64,000 nucleotides of DNA from the NCBI RefSeq assembly GCF_900091655.1, contig NZ_LT594620.1, positions 109,788 through 173,787 on the forward strand, given 5' to 3'. Each line of letters begins with the position of its first letter. Position 1 is the first letter of the stretch. Shown here piece by piece: positions 26,167 to 35,150 of the stretch. This DNA comes from Culturomica massiliensis. Lineage in GTDB: Bacteria; Bacteroidota; Bacteroidia; Bacteroidales; Marinifilaceae. Under the pieces are notes generated by a model. That model did not search any database and had not been told where the DNA came from. It was given only the letters and a program-made list of their open reading frames with translations. The position numbers and the translations under genes were made by a program.

Positions 26167-26199
26167 TTTCATTCTATAATTCGGTTTGATTTATTTGGA

Positions 26200-26240
26200 A
26201 TGCCGGGAACAGAATTCTGCTCCCGGCATTGTGATTTTTA
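26200..26240 (+). terminator. Terminator after the beta-barrel receptor
   Basis: ATGCCGGGA (26200-26208), 12-base loop, TCCCGGCAT (26221-26229), then a T-rich tail (TGTGATTTTTAA). It lies 34 bases after the receptor stop codon. Confidence 0.8.
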
Positions 26241-26250
26241 ATGAAAATAA

Positions 26251-26281
26251 TTGATTAAGTAATAAATATTATCTATTTTTG
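26251..26281 (+). promoter_or_regulatory. Promoter of the small 128-aa gene
   Basis: TTGA (26251-26254) and TATTTTTG (26274-26281) are 19 bases apart, matching the Bacteroidota -33/-7 layout. The predicted start near 26288 is 15 bases before the ATG at 26303. This supports the small ORF as a real gene. Confidence 0.5.
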
Positions 26282-26302
26282 ATATAGCATTGATGAGAAG
26301 AA

Positions 26303-26689
26303 ATGAGACATTTTATTTTATATGGTTTTTCTATTTTGCTGCTTCTTTTGTGTATGACTGCAGCGGATATCCGGAAAGATTCGGTTCAGGAAGAACTTTC
26401 TCTTTCTCTCATAGCCGATCATCAGCTTGTGGATGATCAGGCTTTGTTTAATGTTTCTTTGCCCGATATACAGGGCTATATGGAGCGTACTTTTGCTTCC
26501 AGTGGGAATGAAAGTGTATTCAGTAATCTGAAAAATCAACATTCTCTGTTTGCGGTGAAGGTTATCCTTGTAAGGAATGCATTATTGTCTGCCGGATTAA
26601 TACCGGCAGAGAAATGTTTTCGCGCTCTTCTGGGAACGCGGTATATGAGTGGATTCTATATCTATTGTTTACGGCAAATCATAATTTGA
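26303..26689 (+). CDS. Small secreted hypothetical protein, 128 aa
   Basis: The N-terminus is a signal peptide or signal anchor (HFILYGFSILLLLLCMTAAD), followed by an acidic, mixed segment. I recognise no family. The second half is amphipathic, with Cys at two spots. It is preceded by a consensus promoter and a terminator, so it is an independent transcription unit between the beta-barrel receptor and the ExbB-TonB operon. Its position suggests, without proof, a role linked to the TonB system. Confidence 0.5.
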   Translation: MRHFILYGFSILLLLLCMTAADIRKDSVQEELSLSLIADHQLVDDQALFNVSLPDIQGYMERTFASSGNESVFSNLKNQHSLFAVKVILVRNALLSAGLIPAEKCFRALLGTRYMSGFYIYCLRQIII

Positions 26690-26921
26690 CTTTCCTGATT
26701 TTCTTAAGGGATTCTGAAAAATATCATGCGGAGGAGTCCGGAGATGGTAATTTGCGAAGCTTTGTGTTGTAACATATGCAGAAAGACTCGTAAATATCAG
26801 ACTTTTATTATTAACAATATTTATAATTTGTATGGTAATGTGTCCTGTATTTTACAGGTTGCATCAGCTATCGTTAAAATTCTTGTCCGAAACGTTTATA
26901 AACAACTAAAATACTATCGTC

Positions 26922-27731
26922 ATGAAAAATCGTGAAAATAAAAATAAGAAAAGAAGGTTCGGTATTTCGGCATTTCCGATTATTGTACTGTGCTTTATAT
27001 TGGCATTGGCCGTTTACCATTTTATATTCGGTAATCCGTCGAATTTTATGAATAATGATCCGAATAATCATCCTTTACCGGGTAATTTGCTGGGAACGAT
27101 ATATAAGGGTGGTGTAATTGTGCCTGTTATTCAGACGTTGTTGTTTACGGTGTTGACATTGAGTGTGGAACGTTATATCGCTTTACGGAAAACCCGGGGC
27201 CGGAAAAACTTACAGGATTTTGTATGGAACGTCAAATTGTTGTTGGATGACGGGAATATCGAAGGTGCACGTAAAGCCTGTATGGAGCAAAAGGGTACTG
27301 TTGCTAATGTGATTCTTTCTTCTTTGTCAAAATTCGATGCAATAAACAGCAATCCTAATTTCACTATGGAACAGAAGCAATTGGCGATACAGAAAGAGTT
27401 GGATGAGGCTACGATGCTGGAATTACCGGGGATGGAGCAAAATTTACCCGTTATTGCTACAATTACGACACTGGGGACTTTGATGGGATTGCTCGGTACG
27501 GTGATCGGTATGATCAAGTCGTTCGCCGCCCTTTCTTCTGCCGGAGGAACCGATTCGATAGCTTTGTCAACAGGTATATCGGAAGCCTTGGTAAATACGG
27601 CGTTCGGTATATTGACCGGAGCATGCGCCGTTATTGCTTATAACTATTATACCAGTAAAATTGACGGAGTTACTCATAGTATAGATGAAATCGGTTCTTA
27701 CATTGTACAAACGTTTACGTTGAAACACTGA
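26922..27731 (+). CDS. exbB: MotA/TolQ/ExbB proton-channel family protein
   Basis: A 269-aa inner-membrane protein. The first helix is at about 14-35 (AFPIIVLCFILALAVYHF), after a very basic N-terminus (NRENKNKKRR). A second hydrophobic segment is near 60-80 (GVIVPVIQTLLFTVLTLSVE). The conserved pair at about 165-235 has GTLMGLLGTVIGMIKSFAAL and LVNTAFGILTGACAVIAYNY, the ExbB/TolQ signature. With ExbD it forms the motor that energises TonB from the proton gradient. It is the first gene of a tightly spaced operon with two exbD genes, tonB, a PstS-like and a TPR gene. Confidence 0.9.
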   Translation: MKNRENKNKKRRFGISAFPIIVLCFILALAVYHFIFGNPSNFMNNDPNNHPLPGNLLGTIYKGGVIVPVIQTLLFTVLTLSVERYIALRKTRGRKNLQDFVWNVKLLLDDGNIEGARKACMEQKGTVANVILSSLSKFDAINSNPNFTMEQKQLAIQKELDEATMLELPGMEQNLPVIATITTLGTLMGLLGTVIGMIKSFAALSSAGGTDSIALSTGISEALVNTAFGILTGACAVIAYNYYTSKIDGVTHSIDEIGSYIVQTFTLKH

Positions 27732-27751
27732 CCGTTATAAAACCGAGCGTT

Positions 27752-28357
27752 ATGGCAAACGAGAAAATAAAAAAGAAATCGACATTCATAGACATGACGG
27801 CTATGAGTGACGTGACGGTATTGCTGCTCACCTTTTTTATGCTGACATCGACTTTTGTGCAAAAGGAACCGGTATCGGTAAATACGCCTGCTTCCGTTTC
27901 GGAGATAAAAATTCCTGAAACGAATGTGTTGCAGGTACTGGTTGAACCCGGGGGTAAGGTGTTTCTGGGATTGGATAAACCCCAGAACCGGGCCGAGGTG
28001 TTGAAAAAAATGGGAGAGCAGTATGGAGTTACTTTTACGGATGCAGAGGTAAAAAAATTCAGTCTGAGTAATTCTTTCGGAGTTCCTATACAGGGTATGA
28101 AACAATTTTTGAATCTGGCTCCCGAAGAACAGGACCGTATTTTGATGAATTACGGGATTCCTTGCGATAGTACGGATAACCAGTTTAAATCATGGGTGAA
28201 ATTTGCTCGTGAGGTAAATAAGGATTTGATTATTGCTATTAAAGCAGATCATCATACTCCGTATCCTTTTATAAAGGATGTCATGAATACGCTTCAGGAT
28301 TTGAGGGAGAACAGATACAATCTGATCACTTCTCTGAAGAATATGCCTGAAATTTAA
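27752..28357 (+). CDS. exbD: ExbD/TolR family protein 1
   Basis: A 201-aa single-pass membrane protein. After a short basic tail the transmembrane segment contains MTAMSDVTVLLLTFFMLTSTF, in which the Asp in SDVTVLLL is the proton-carrying residue of ExbD/TolR. A periplasmic domain follows. It is longer than E. coli ExbD (about 140 aa), as is usual in Bacteroidota. The gap to exbB is 20 bases and to the second exbD 16 bases, so the genes are one operon. Confidence 0.88.
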   Translation: MANEKIKKKSTFIDMTAMSDVTVLLLTFFMLTSTFVQKEPVSVNTPASVSEIKIPETNVLQVLVEPGGKVFLGLDKPQNRAEVLKKMGEQYGVTFTDAEVKKFSLSNSFGVPIQGMKQFLNLAPEEQDRILMNYGIPCDSTDNQFKSWVKFAREVNKDLIIAIKADHHTPYPFIKDVMNTLQDLRENRYNLITSLKNMPEI

Positions 28358-28373
28358 TTAAAAGAAAAACGTT

Positions 28374-29036
28374 ATGTCTGAGATACAGGTAAAAGGAGAT
28401 GACGGAGTAAGGAAAAAGGGAAAGCAGAAAAAATTCAATATCCGGGTAGATTTTACCCCCATGGTGGATATGAATATGTTGCTGATAACTTTTTTTATGC
28501 TTTGTACTTCTCTTATAAAACCCCAAACCATGGAGATCAGTATGCCGCGTAAGGATGTGCAGAATGAACAGGAGCAGAATAAAGTGAAGGCTTCTACGGC
28601 AGTGACCGTCTTGCTTGGGAAAGATAGTAAGGTGTTTTACTATTTCGGGGAAGCTAATTATGAAGATCCGGATTTAGTAAAGGCTACGGATTTTTCCTCT
28701 TCCGGATTGCGTTCTGTTTTATTGGGACGGAACAGGGATGTAGTAGAAAAAGTGAAAAAACTGAAGCAAAAAAAGTTGAATCTGGAGATTACCGGTGAAG
28801 AGTTTGAAAAGGAGGTTGCCGAGTTGAAGAAAGATAAGAATTCTCCGGTTGTGTTGATAAAAGCTACGGATTTTGCCGATTACAGTAATTTGATAGATGC
28901 GTTGGATGAAATGCAGATATGTAATATCGGGCGATATGCAATTGTAGATATTACTCCCGGGGATTTACAACTGTTGGAGAATCTGACACATGATGGGTAT
29001 GTCGTCCGGGAGGACCCGGTTAATAAGTCTAAATAG
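28374..29036 (+). CDS. exbD: ExbD/TolR family protein 2
   Basis: A 220-aa paralogue of the preceding gene. The membrane segment reads DFTPMVDMNMLLITFFMLCTS, with the key Asp in MVDMNML. The periplasmic part contains a charged, lysine-rich coiled region at about 125-160 (KVKKLKQKKLNLEITGEEFE). Bacteroidota often encode two non-identical ExbD proteins per TonB operon, and the pair may form heteromers in the motor. The reading frame runs to 29036, a few bases before the TonB start. Confidence 0.88.
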   Translation: MSEIQVKGDDGVRKKGKQKKFNIRVDFTPMVDMNMLLITFFMLCTSLIKPQTMEISMPRKDVQNEQEQNKVKASTAVTVLLGKDSKVFYYFGEANYEDPDLVKATDFSSSGLRSVLLGRNRDVVEKVKKLKQKKLNLEITGEEFEKEVAELKKDKNSPVVLIKATDFADYSNLIDALDEMQICNIGRYAIVDITPGDLQLLENLTHDGYVVREDPVNKSK

Positions 29037-29043
29037 GAAGATT

Positions 29044-29880
29044 ATGGCAAAAGATATCAAATGGACTTCCCCCGAATGGTGCGAATTGGTATTTGAGGGA
29101 AAAAATAAGGATTTCGGAGCCTATAAGCTTCGTAAGACATCTCCGCGGCGCCACATTACTGCATATCTGATTGTGGTTGTATGTGTAATTGTTGCGTTGC
29201 TTTTACCGGCATTTATCCGTTTTATCCGTCCGGTGGAAAATACGGAAAAAATGGTATCGGTAACGGCTTTGTCCGATTTAAAAATGGATGAACCGGAAGT
29301 AAAGGAGGAAAATAAGATACAGATTGAAGTTCCCCCTCCACCGCCTCCGGCTTTGAAGAGTACCATAAAATTTACGGCTCCTGTTATTAAGGCGGACGAG
29401 CAGGTGAGGGATGAGGATGAGATCAAAACACAACAGGAGGTGACTGAAACGAAAGCAGCTATTTCTGTTGCGGATGTGAAAGGGAACGATGAGGAGCATG
29501 GAAAGGATATTGCAGAATTGGAAGAACACAAGGTGATCGTTCAGGAGGAAGAGAAAGACGAGGTGTTTCAAGTGGTGGAGCAACCGCCTGCCTTTCCGGG
29601 AGGAATGGAGGCTTTGCATAGGTGGATGCACAAGGAGTTGAGATATCCCATTACGGCCCAGGAAAACGGTATAGAAGGCAGGGTGTATATTCAGTTTGTC
29701 GTCGGGAAAGACGGAGCTATCCGGGATGTTGTCGTCGTTCGTTCTGTCGATCCTGCTTTGGATAAAGAGGCGGTTCGTATGGTGGAGAAAATGCCGAGAT
29801 GGATACCGGGAAAGCAGAGAGGTGTTCCCGTGTCTGCAAGTTTTACTTTACCGGTTACTTTTAAGTTGAATCAAAATTAG
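29044..29880 (+). CDS. tonB: Energy transducer TonB
   Basis: A 278-aa protein. Start ATG at 29044 (MAKDIKWTSPEW) is preferred over the upstream in-frame ATG at 28990, which lies inside exbD. After the N-terminus is one transmembrane helix at about 40-60 (YLIVVVCVIVALLLPAFI). A Pro-rich linker follows (PPPPPPALKS), then a Glu/Lys-rich spacer. The TonB C-terminal domain at about 185-275 contains PAFPGGMEALHRWMHKELRY, EGRVYIQFVVGKDG and VPVSASFTLPVTFKL. It spans the periplasm to energise outer-membrane receptors such as the one at 23683. Confidence 0.93.
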   Translation: MAKDIKWTSPEWCELVFEGKNKDFGAYKLRKTSPRRHITAYLIVVVCVIVALLLPAFIRFIRPVENTEKMVSVTALSDLKMDEPEVKEENKIQIEVPPPPPPALKSTIKFTAPVIKADEQVRDEDEIKTQQEVTETKAAISVADVKGNDEEHGKDIAELEEHKVIVQEEEKDEVFQVVEQPPAFPGGMEALHRWMHKELRYPITAQENGIEGRVYIQFVVGKDGAIRDVVVVRSVDPALDKEAVRMVEKMPRWIPGKQRGVPVSASFTLPVTFKLNQN

Positions 29881-29887
29881 CGATGTT

Positions 29888-30835
29888 ATGATGATTGGTA
29901 AGGGAAATCTGTTTGTTGGGGTGATTATACTGATTGGTATGTTGTGGGGATGCAGAAGCAAGCCGGCTGTAAATCAGGATACCTTGAACAGCGGGGTTAT
30001 CCGGATTGCTGTAGACGCAACTCTTTTCCCGTTATTGGATGCTGAATTGGCTGTTTTTGAGGCATTGACCCCCGCAGCAGGTATCGTACCCGCTTATACC
30101 AATGAGACCCGGGCGATCAACCTGCTGTTGGCGGACAGTGTCCGGTTGGCTGTTGCTGCCCGGCCGTTGACGGCAGAAGAAATGGCATCTTTTCATAGTC
30201 GTAAGTTTTTCCCGCAGGTCATACGGATTGCAACGGATGGAATTGCTTTGATCGTGAATCTGCAGAATAACGATACGATTGTCAATACGGATATGCTCCG
30301 GAAAATTCTTTCAGGTAAAATTCTCCGGTGGAAAGACTTGTATGGCCGGATGGGAGGGGGAAATATCCGGGTGGCTTTCGACGATCCGAATTCCAGTACT
30401 GTCCGTTATATGCTGGACTCTCTTTTGCAGGGGGATTCACTGTCGGAGAATTGTTTTGCTGCCGGTTCCAACCGGGCCGTCGTCGATTATGTTTCCCGTA
30501 CGCCGGATGCACTTGGTGTGATCGGTGTGAATTGGATCAGTGACGACCGGGATTCGTTGAGTATGGAATTTTTAAATAGGGTACGGGTAATGCGTGTCGG
30601 GAGTGCAATGTTACCGAATGCCCGCAACAGTTTTCAGCCTTATCCTTATTATCTGTATACCGGACAATATCCGTTACGGAGGAGTATTTATATTTTATTG
30701 AACGATCCCCGGAGTGGTTTGCCTACCGGCTTGGCTTCGTTTTTGGCGGGAAGCCGCGGACAGAGGATTGTGCTGAAGAATGGATTGCTGCCGGCAACAA
30801 TGCCTGTAAATATTGTAAATATAACGGATGAATGA
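29888..30835 (+). CDS. PstS-like phosphate-binding lipoprotein
   Basis: A 315-aa protein with a lipoprotein signal (FVGVIILIGMLWGC, Cys near 22) and a type-II periplasmic binding fold. FDDPNSSTVRYMLDSLL in the middle resembles the phosphate/anion loop of PstS-family proteins. The Ser/Thr-rich loop and domain swap residues suit phosphate or a related oxyanion. No PstABC permease genes are adjacent; instead it sits in the TonB operon 8 bases after tonB. A role in binding a ligand for TonB-linked uptake, or sensing it, is inferred. Confidence 0.75.
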   Translation: MMIGKGNLFVGVIILIGMLWGCRSKPAVNQDTLNSGVIRIAVDATLFPLLDAELAVFEALTPAAGIVPAYTNETRAINLLLADSVRLAVAARPLTAEEMASFHSRKFFPQVIRIATDGIALIVNLQNNDTIVNTDMLRKILSGKILRWKDLYGRMGGGNIRVAFDDPNSSTVRYMLDSLLQGDSLSENCFAAGSNRAVVDYVSRTPDALGVIGVNWISDDRDSLSMEFLNRVRVMRVGSAMLPNARNSFQPYPYYLYTGQYPLRRSIYILLNDPRSGLPTGLASFLAGSRGQRIVLKNGLLPATMPVNIVNITDE

Positions 30836-30923
30836 TGAAATTACAATTTAGGATGAGCCTGATGGACGGAAGTCTTGCATCCGGATGGCAGGTTTTGCAG
30901 ATAACTTATAAAAATTAAAAACG

Positions 30924-32519
30924 ATGAAACGGATTATATGGATTATTTTAGGGTTAAGTGTAGTTTTTATATCGAAAGCTGCAGATAATAAGACCGGAGT
31001 TTATTTTTACGAAGCAGGTATGTACGGACCCGCAAAACTGTTTTTTTTGAAACAGTTACAGAGTACAGAAGGGAATAACGCTGAAAATTACTATTACCTG
31101 GGAAGCAGTTATCTGATGTTGGGAAAAGCCGACTCTGCCGCTTTTTATTTTGAGGAAGGTATAAAGACCCATCCTTCTCATCCTTTAAATTATGTAGGAA
31201 AAGGAATGTTGAGTTTAAAGAATGATGCAACGGCTGCTGAACGTCAGTTTAAAGAAGCGGAGGGAATGAAAGGATATAGGAAAAACGTCGCCGTGGAATT
31301 GGCTATTGCCCGGGCTTATTTATATGTCCGCGACGAGAATGCCGTAAAGACTGCAATAGAAAAGGCCAAAAAATACGATGCAACAAATCCGGAAATCTAT
31401 CTGGTCGAGGGGGATATGCTGATACAGGAAAAACAGCCCGGCGAAGCTTGTACGTGTTACGATATGGCTATTTACTACGATGCTTCCTGTATTCCTGCTT
31501 ATTTGAAGCAGGCAGCTGTTTATGGTCCGACGAACAAAGCTTCGGCATTGGCTTCCGTAAATAAAGCGATTGAAAATTTTCCGGATTTTCCGGGGAGTTA
31601 TTATTGTAAAGGAGAGCTTCACCGGATGGCCGGGGATTATGGGAAGGCTGTAAAGGCGTATGCCCGATATATGAATACCGGCTTACAGACAACAGAGCAC
31701 ATGTTGCATTACGCCAGTTGTTTGTATTTTAATGAACAGTATGCGGAGGCATTACCTGTATTGGAGACTGTTGTTGCCGCAGAGCCGGATAATATCGTCG
31801 GGAGACGGTTACAGGCTTATATTTATGCAGAGACTAAACCGGGAGAAGAAGGGGTAGAGTGGATACGTAAGTTTGTTGAAACGACATCTCCGGAGGATTT
31901 GATTGCTCAGGACTATGTTTGTTATGCTAAAGGTCTGGCCGGAATCATGGATTATGCAAATGCTTTGAAGCAATATCAGAAAGCGTTGGCTGTCGATAAG
32001 GAAAAGAATACGCTATATTTGGAAATGGCCGATTTACAAATGAAGATGAAGGATTATGCGAATGCTTTGCAGAATTATGAACAGTATTTCAGGGAGGAAA
32101 AACAATTGTCTGCCGAAGAGTTGTTGAAGTTCGGGAAATGTTATTATAGTTTGGGGAATGCGGATTCTATTCCGGAAACACGCCAAAGGGAGTTGCATTT
32201 GGCCGATTCTGTGTTTACCTTGTTGACAGAGGCTGTTCCTTCCAGCTATGTCGGTTATTTCTGGCGGGCCAGAACCAATTCACAATTGGATCCTGAATCT
32301 ACACAAGGTTTAGCTAAACCTTATTACGAAAAGATTATAGAGATAACTCAAAGTAATCCTCAACGTTATGCCGGAGAGTTGGTTGAAAGTTATAAGTATC
32401 TGGCTTATTATAATTATATTCACGAAGACCTGCCGGCTGCGAAGGAATATTTTGAAAAAGTACTTCAGGTTACCCCGGACGATGAAGTTGCGTTAAAGGC
32501 TTTGCAGGAACTCAAGTGA
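30924..32519 (+). CDS. Periplasmic tetratricopeptide-repeat protein
   Basis: A 531-aa protein with a cleavable signal peptide (RIIWIILGLSVVFISKAA). It consists of repeated 34-residue TPR-like units throughout, for example AENYYYLGSSYLMLGKADSA, YANALKQYQKALAVDKEKNT and AKEYFEKVLQVTPDDEVA. TPR arrays mediate protein contacts. It is the last gene of the exbB-exbD-exbD-tonB-pstS series. The same gene order recurs in Bacteroidota from established observation, but the role of the TPR protein in TonB function is not settled. Confidence 0.85.
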   Translation: MKRIIWIILGLSVVFISKAADNKTGVYFYEAGMYGPAKLFFLKQLQSTEGNNAENYYYLGSSYLMLGKADSAAFYFEEGIKTHPSHPLNYVGKGMLSLKNDATAAERQFKEAEGMKGYRKNVAVELAIARAYLYVRDENAVKTAIEKAKKYDATNPEIYLVEGDMLIQEKQPGEACTCYDMAIYYDASCIPAYLKQAAVYGPTNKASALASVNKAIENFPDFPGSYYCKGELHRMAGDYGKAVKAYARYMNTGLQTTEHMLHYASCLYFNEQYAEALPVLETVVAAEPDNIVGRRLQAYIYAETKPGEEGVEWIRKFVETTSPEDLIAQDYVCYAKGLAGIMDYANALKQYQKALAVDKEKNTLYLEMADLQMKMKDYANALQNYEQYFREEKQLSAEELLKFGKCYYSLGNADSIPETRQRELHLADSVFTLLTEAVPSSYVGYFWRARTNSQLDPESTQGLAKPYYEKIIEITQSNPQRYAGELVESYKYLAYYNYIHEDLPAAKEYFEKVLQVTPDDEVALKALQELK

Positions 32520-32717
32520 CTTGGAGATAATTACGATACGACCCGGATGGTTTTTGCGACATGACCGAATCATCCGGTCGTATTTTGTTTTACGAAGATA
32601 CATTACTGTTTGCTGTTATTTCCTGAAAGTTTGTTGCATTATTGTTACATTTTCGGCTAAGGATACCGGTTTTACCGGGACGACAGATTGTAATTTGAAT
32701 CATCGGGAATACCGGGT

Positions 32718-33194
32718 TTATCCTAAATATATTCTTTCGATTTGCAATAATTTGATTTTTATATCCAGACCTCCGGTGTAGCCTGTAAGTTTACCTCCGG
32801 CTCCCATAATCCGGTGGCAGGGAATAAAAATCGGTAAAGGGTTGTGCCCGTTAGCCGATCCTACGGCTCTACAGGCTTTCGGATCTCCTGTACGACGGGC
32901 CAACTCGCCATAGGTGATGGTTGTGCCGTAGGGAATATCCCGAAGCAGATTCCATACTTTTAATTGAAAGTCGGTTCCCTGGGGAAAAAGAGGCAGGTCG
33001 AACGTTTGAAGTTCCCGGTTGAAATAGGCGTTTAATTGTTTATGGGCTTCCCGTAAGAGAGGGGTTTCTTCGATGTTCTTACCGGGAGTTGCCATTGAAA
33101 TACGGTTACCCAACCATAGTCTGGTTAATTTTCCGTCTGTTTCACAAAGACAATATTGTCCGATCGGACCTTCATAGAAGTAGGTAGATTCCAT
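32718..33194 (-). CDS. ogt: Methylated-DNA--protein-cysteine methyltransferase
   Basis: A 158-aa suicide DNA-repair enzyme that removes O6-alkyl groups from guanine. The C-terminal DNA-binding/active-site domain has FQLKVWNLLRDIPYGTTITY and IPCHRIMGAGGKLTGYTGG, where PCHR holds the acceptor Cys. The small N-terminal domain (residues 1-70) is present, so this is a full-length Ogt-type protein rather than Ada. The start at 33194 is the first ATG; a second MGMT-domain gene is divergent from it. Confidence 0.92.
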   Translation of the reverse strand: MESTYFYEGPIGQYCLCETDGKLTRLWLGNRISMATPGKNIEETPLLREAHKQLNAYFNRELQTFDLPLFPQGTDFQLKVWNLLRDIPYGTTITYGELARRTGDPKACRAVGSANGHNPLPIFIPCHRIMGAGGKLTGYTGGLDIKIKLLQIERIYLG

Positions 33195-33356
33195 AGGAAA
33201 GATTTTGAATTTTAGATTGTAAATTTTAAATTGGGAATAATGTTTCTGGTTTACGATTGATTTTACTTATTTGCTTTCTTTGTTTGCTTCGGGACAAATA
33301 TACTCATCGTTTGTTTGAATTTTATTTTTAATTTTGAAAAAATAAAAAATATAGAG

Positions 33357-33665
33357 ATGCGTGTCAGCCGGGAGAAATTGAATGCAGAAGTATATGATAT
33401 TGTTGCCCGGATTCCTTATGGGCGTGTTTGTACTTATGGCTTGCTGGCTCGTTTGGCCGGTTTCCCGCAACATGCCCGAATGGTAGGACAGGCGATGGCT
33501 TTAGCGCCGACGGCGTTTTATTTGCCTTGTCACCGGGTCGTAAACAGTCAGGGAAGGATTGTCCCGCATTGGCCGGAACAACGTCAGCTACTGGAGGCAG
33601 AAGGAATCGTTTTTAAGAAAAACGGTTGTGTCGATCTGGAGCAATGTCTTTGGAAATTGTTATAA
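33357..33665 (+). CDS. Short MGMT-fold alkyltransferase-like protein, PCHR retained
   Basis: A 102-aa protein consisting only of the MGMT DNA-binding domain. Residues RIPYGRVCTYGLLARLAGFP and FYLPCHRVVNSQGRI match the active-site region, and the Cys of PCHR is present, unlike classical ATL proteins in which it is Trp. The start at 33357 (MRVSREKL) is preferred: the longer frame from 33315 runs through a -7-like TAATTTTG (33329-33336). It could be a repair sensor that feeds alkylated bases to excision repair, or a minimal active methyltransferase. Its close divergent neighbour is a full-length Ogt. Confidence 0.82.
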   Translation: MRVSREKLNAEVYDIVARIPYGRVCTYGLLARLAGFPQHARMVGQAMALAPTAFYLPCHRVVNSQGRIVPHWPEQRQLLEAEGIVFKKNGCVDLEQCLWKLL

Positions 33666-33666
33666 G

Positions 33667-34974
33667 TTAGGCTTGTATTTTGTTTTTTTTATGTGGAAAG
33701 ACCAAATGTTCCAGTAGCAGGACGAAAATTACTCCCATGACGAATCCGTTTCCGACAATGGGGCGTATAAAGGCCGGGATTTGTTCAATTGCCTGGTGTG
33801 GTGCGAATGACAATAACAAAGCTACCATAAGGGGAAATCCGATAATGATACCGCTATTGAAATCCGATACGGCATTGTTACGGTTCAACATTTGCATACC
33901 TGCCGATAATTGAGACGACATAAGGTACAGTAGGATGATTCCCATGACGGTAGGCGGAATACAATTGAGTATCTGAATAAATCCCGGGAAGAATGCGCAG
34001 GCGAGTAACCCCAGGCCTGCAGGTATCAGGGTATACCGGGAAGCGCAGCCGGTGGCAGCAATGATACCGGGACTCATGGAATAGTCGACCGGACCGATGA
34101 TCCCCAAGGCGCCCGATAGCATATTGGACAATCCTGTCAGAGCAACCCCTCTGTCGGTACGTTTTTTCATCCCGTCGGCTTCCAGCATTTGTCCTACGGC
34201 TTGAATCGAACCCAGTTCGTTTACGGTAAGTGCGATGAAGCAGAAGAAAAAAGAAAGTATAGCACCGGCATTAAAATCCAGCGATCCGAGCCATATAGAA
34301 AAATTTTCTTCCGTTAAGTTTGCCGGTGCCGGGAAAAGGGGTAAGTCTTCTATACTGTAATATATCAGCGTACCTGCAATGATTCCGAATAATACGACGG
34401 TGGATTTCCAGATTCCTTTTAATATTTTGTTGGCGATAATCATGCCGAATGCCAATATCAAAGCAAAAAAGAGGTGGAACAGGGCGTGTCCGGATTTTCC
34501 GAACAAAAGTTGCAGTATCACCGGAGCGAGAGTAAAAGCTATCAGGCATAGAATGACAATAATGATACGCGGGGTAAAAAGGGCCTGTAATTTCGATAAC
34601 CATCCTCCGAATGCCAGTAGAGCAATGATCGCTCCACAAATCAAAATGGATGTGTAAATGGCATTTGTACCTACGGAAATGGCTGCCAGAATACCTATCA
34701 GGAGAACGGAGGCCGGTCCGATGATTACCGGTAGGCGGTGGCCCCACAGTACCTGGGCTGTCATTGCAATTCCCATGACTCCGAATAGTTTCTGCATGTA
34801 AAAAATCTGTCCGTCAGCTTCCGAAAAGTGAAGTTGTGCGACGATAATTCCCATAATAACGACACAGGGAATCGAAACGATCCACCATTGCAGTCCGTAC
34901 ATTAGCATTGGAAATGCTCCGGGTTTATCGTTCAGCCCGTATTTCATCGTGTTGTTTTTACCGCTTGTTTTCAC
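33667..34974 (-). CDS. NCS2 family uracil/xanthine permease
   Basis: A 435-aa inner-membrane nucleobase transporter with about 12-14 transmembrane helices, of the UraA/XanQ (NCS2) family. Motifs: GVMGIAMTAQVLWG near the start, FCFIALTVNELGSIQAVGQ with the conserved Glu of the substrate site, and GALGIIGPVDYSMSPGII. The specificity (uracil, xanthine or urate) cannot be read with confidence. It is single and convergent with the short MGMT gene; the stops are about 1 base apart. Confidence 0.85.
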   Translation of the reverse strand: MKTSGKNNTMKYGLNDKPGAFPMLMYGLQWWIVSIPCVVIMGIIVAQLHFSEADGQIFYMQKLFGVMGIAMTAQVLWGHRLPVIIGPASVLLIGILAAISVGTNAIYTSILICGAIIALLAFGGWLSKLQALFTPRIIIVILCLIAFTLAPVILQLLFGKSGHALFHLFFALILAFGMIIANKILKGIWKSTVVLFGIIAGTLIYYSIEDLPLFPAPANLTEENFSIWLGSLDFNAGAILSFFFCFIALTVNELGSIQAVGQMLEADGMKKRTDRGVALTGLSNMLSGALGIIGPVDYSMSPGIIAATGCASRYTLIPAGLGLLACAFFPGFIQILNCIPPTVMGIILLYLMSSQLSAGMQMLNRNNAVSDFNSGIIIGFPLMVALLLSFAPHQAIEQIPAFIRPIVGNGFVMGVIFVLLLEHLVFPHKKNKIQA

Positions 34975-35068
34975 TTTTTCGATTTTTAGATCAAATATAA
35001 GGATACCGGCTTATAAATAAATACTATACAAATTTTAAAATTCTTCGCCGTTTCCTTTTCATGCAAAA

Positions 35069-35102
35069 TTGGTAAAATAATTCCATAATATTTTTATTTT
35101 TG
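35069..35102 (+). promoter_or_regulatory. Promoter of the thioredoxin-like gene
   Basis: TTGG (35069-35072) and TATTTTTG (35095-35102) are 22 bases apart, close to the Bacteroidota -33/-7 pattern. The predicted transcription start is about 42 bases before the ATG at 35151. Confidence 0.4.
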
Positions 35103-35150
35103 GCATGAATTAATCGTTGTGGAGTTGGTCATTTTTAATAATTATGGGAT

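Noticed and set aside
28990..29043. Upstream in-frame start for tonB
   Set aside because: It lies inside the second exbD gene. The ATG at 29044 follows the exbD stop and gives the expected TonB N-terminus.
32521..32781. 86-aa plus-strand ORF
   Set aside because: It overlaps the ogt 3' end and has the composition of a shadow frame.
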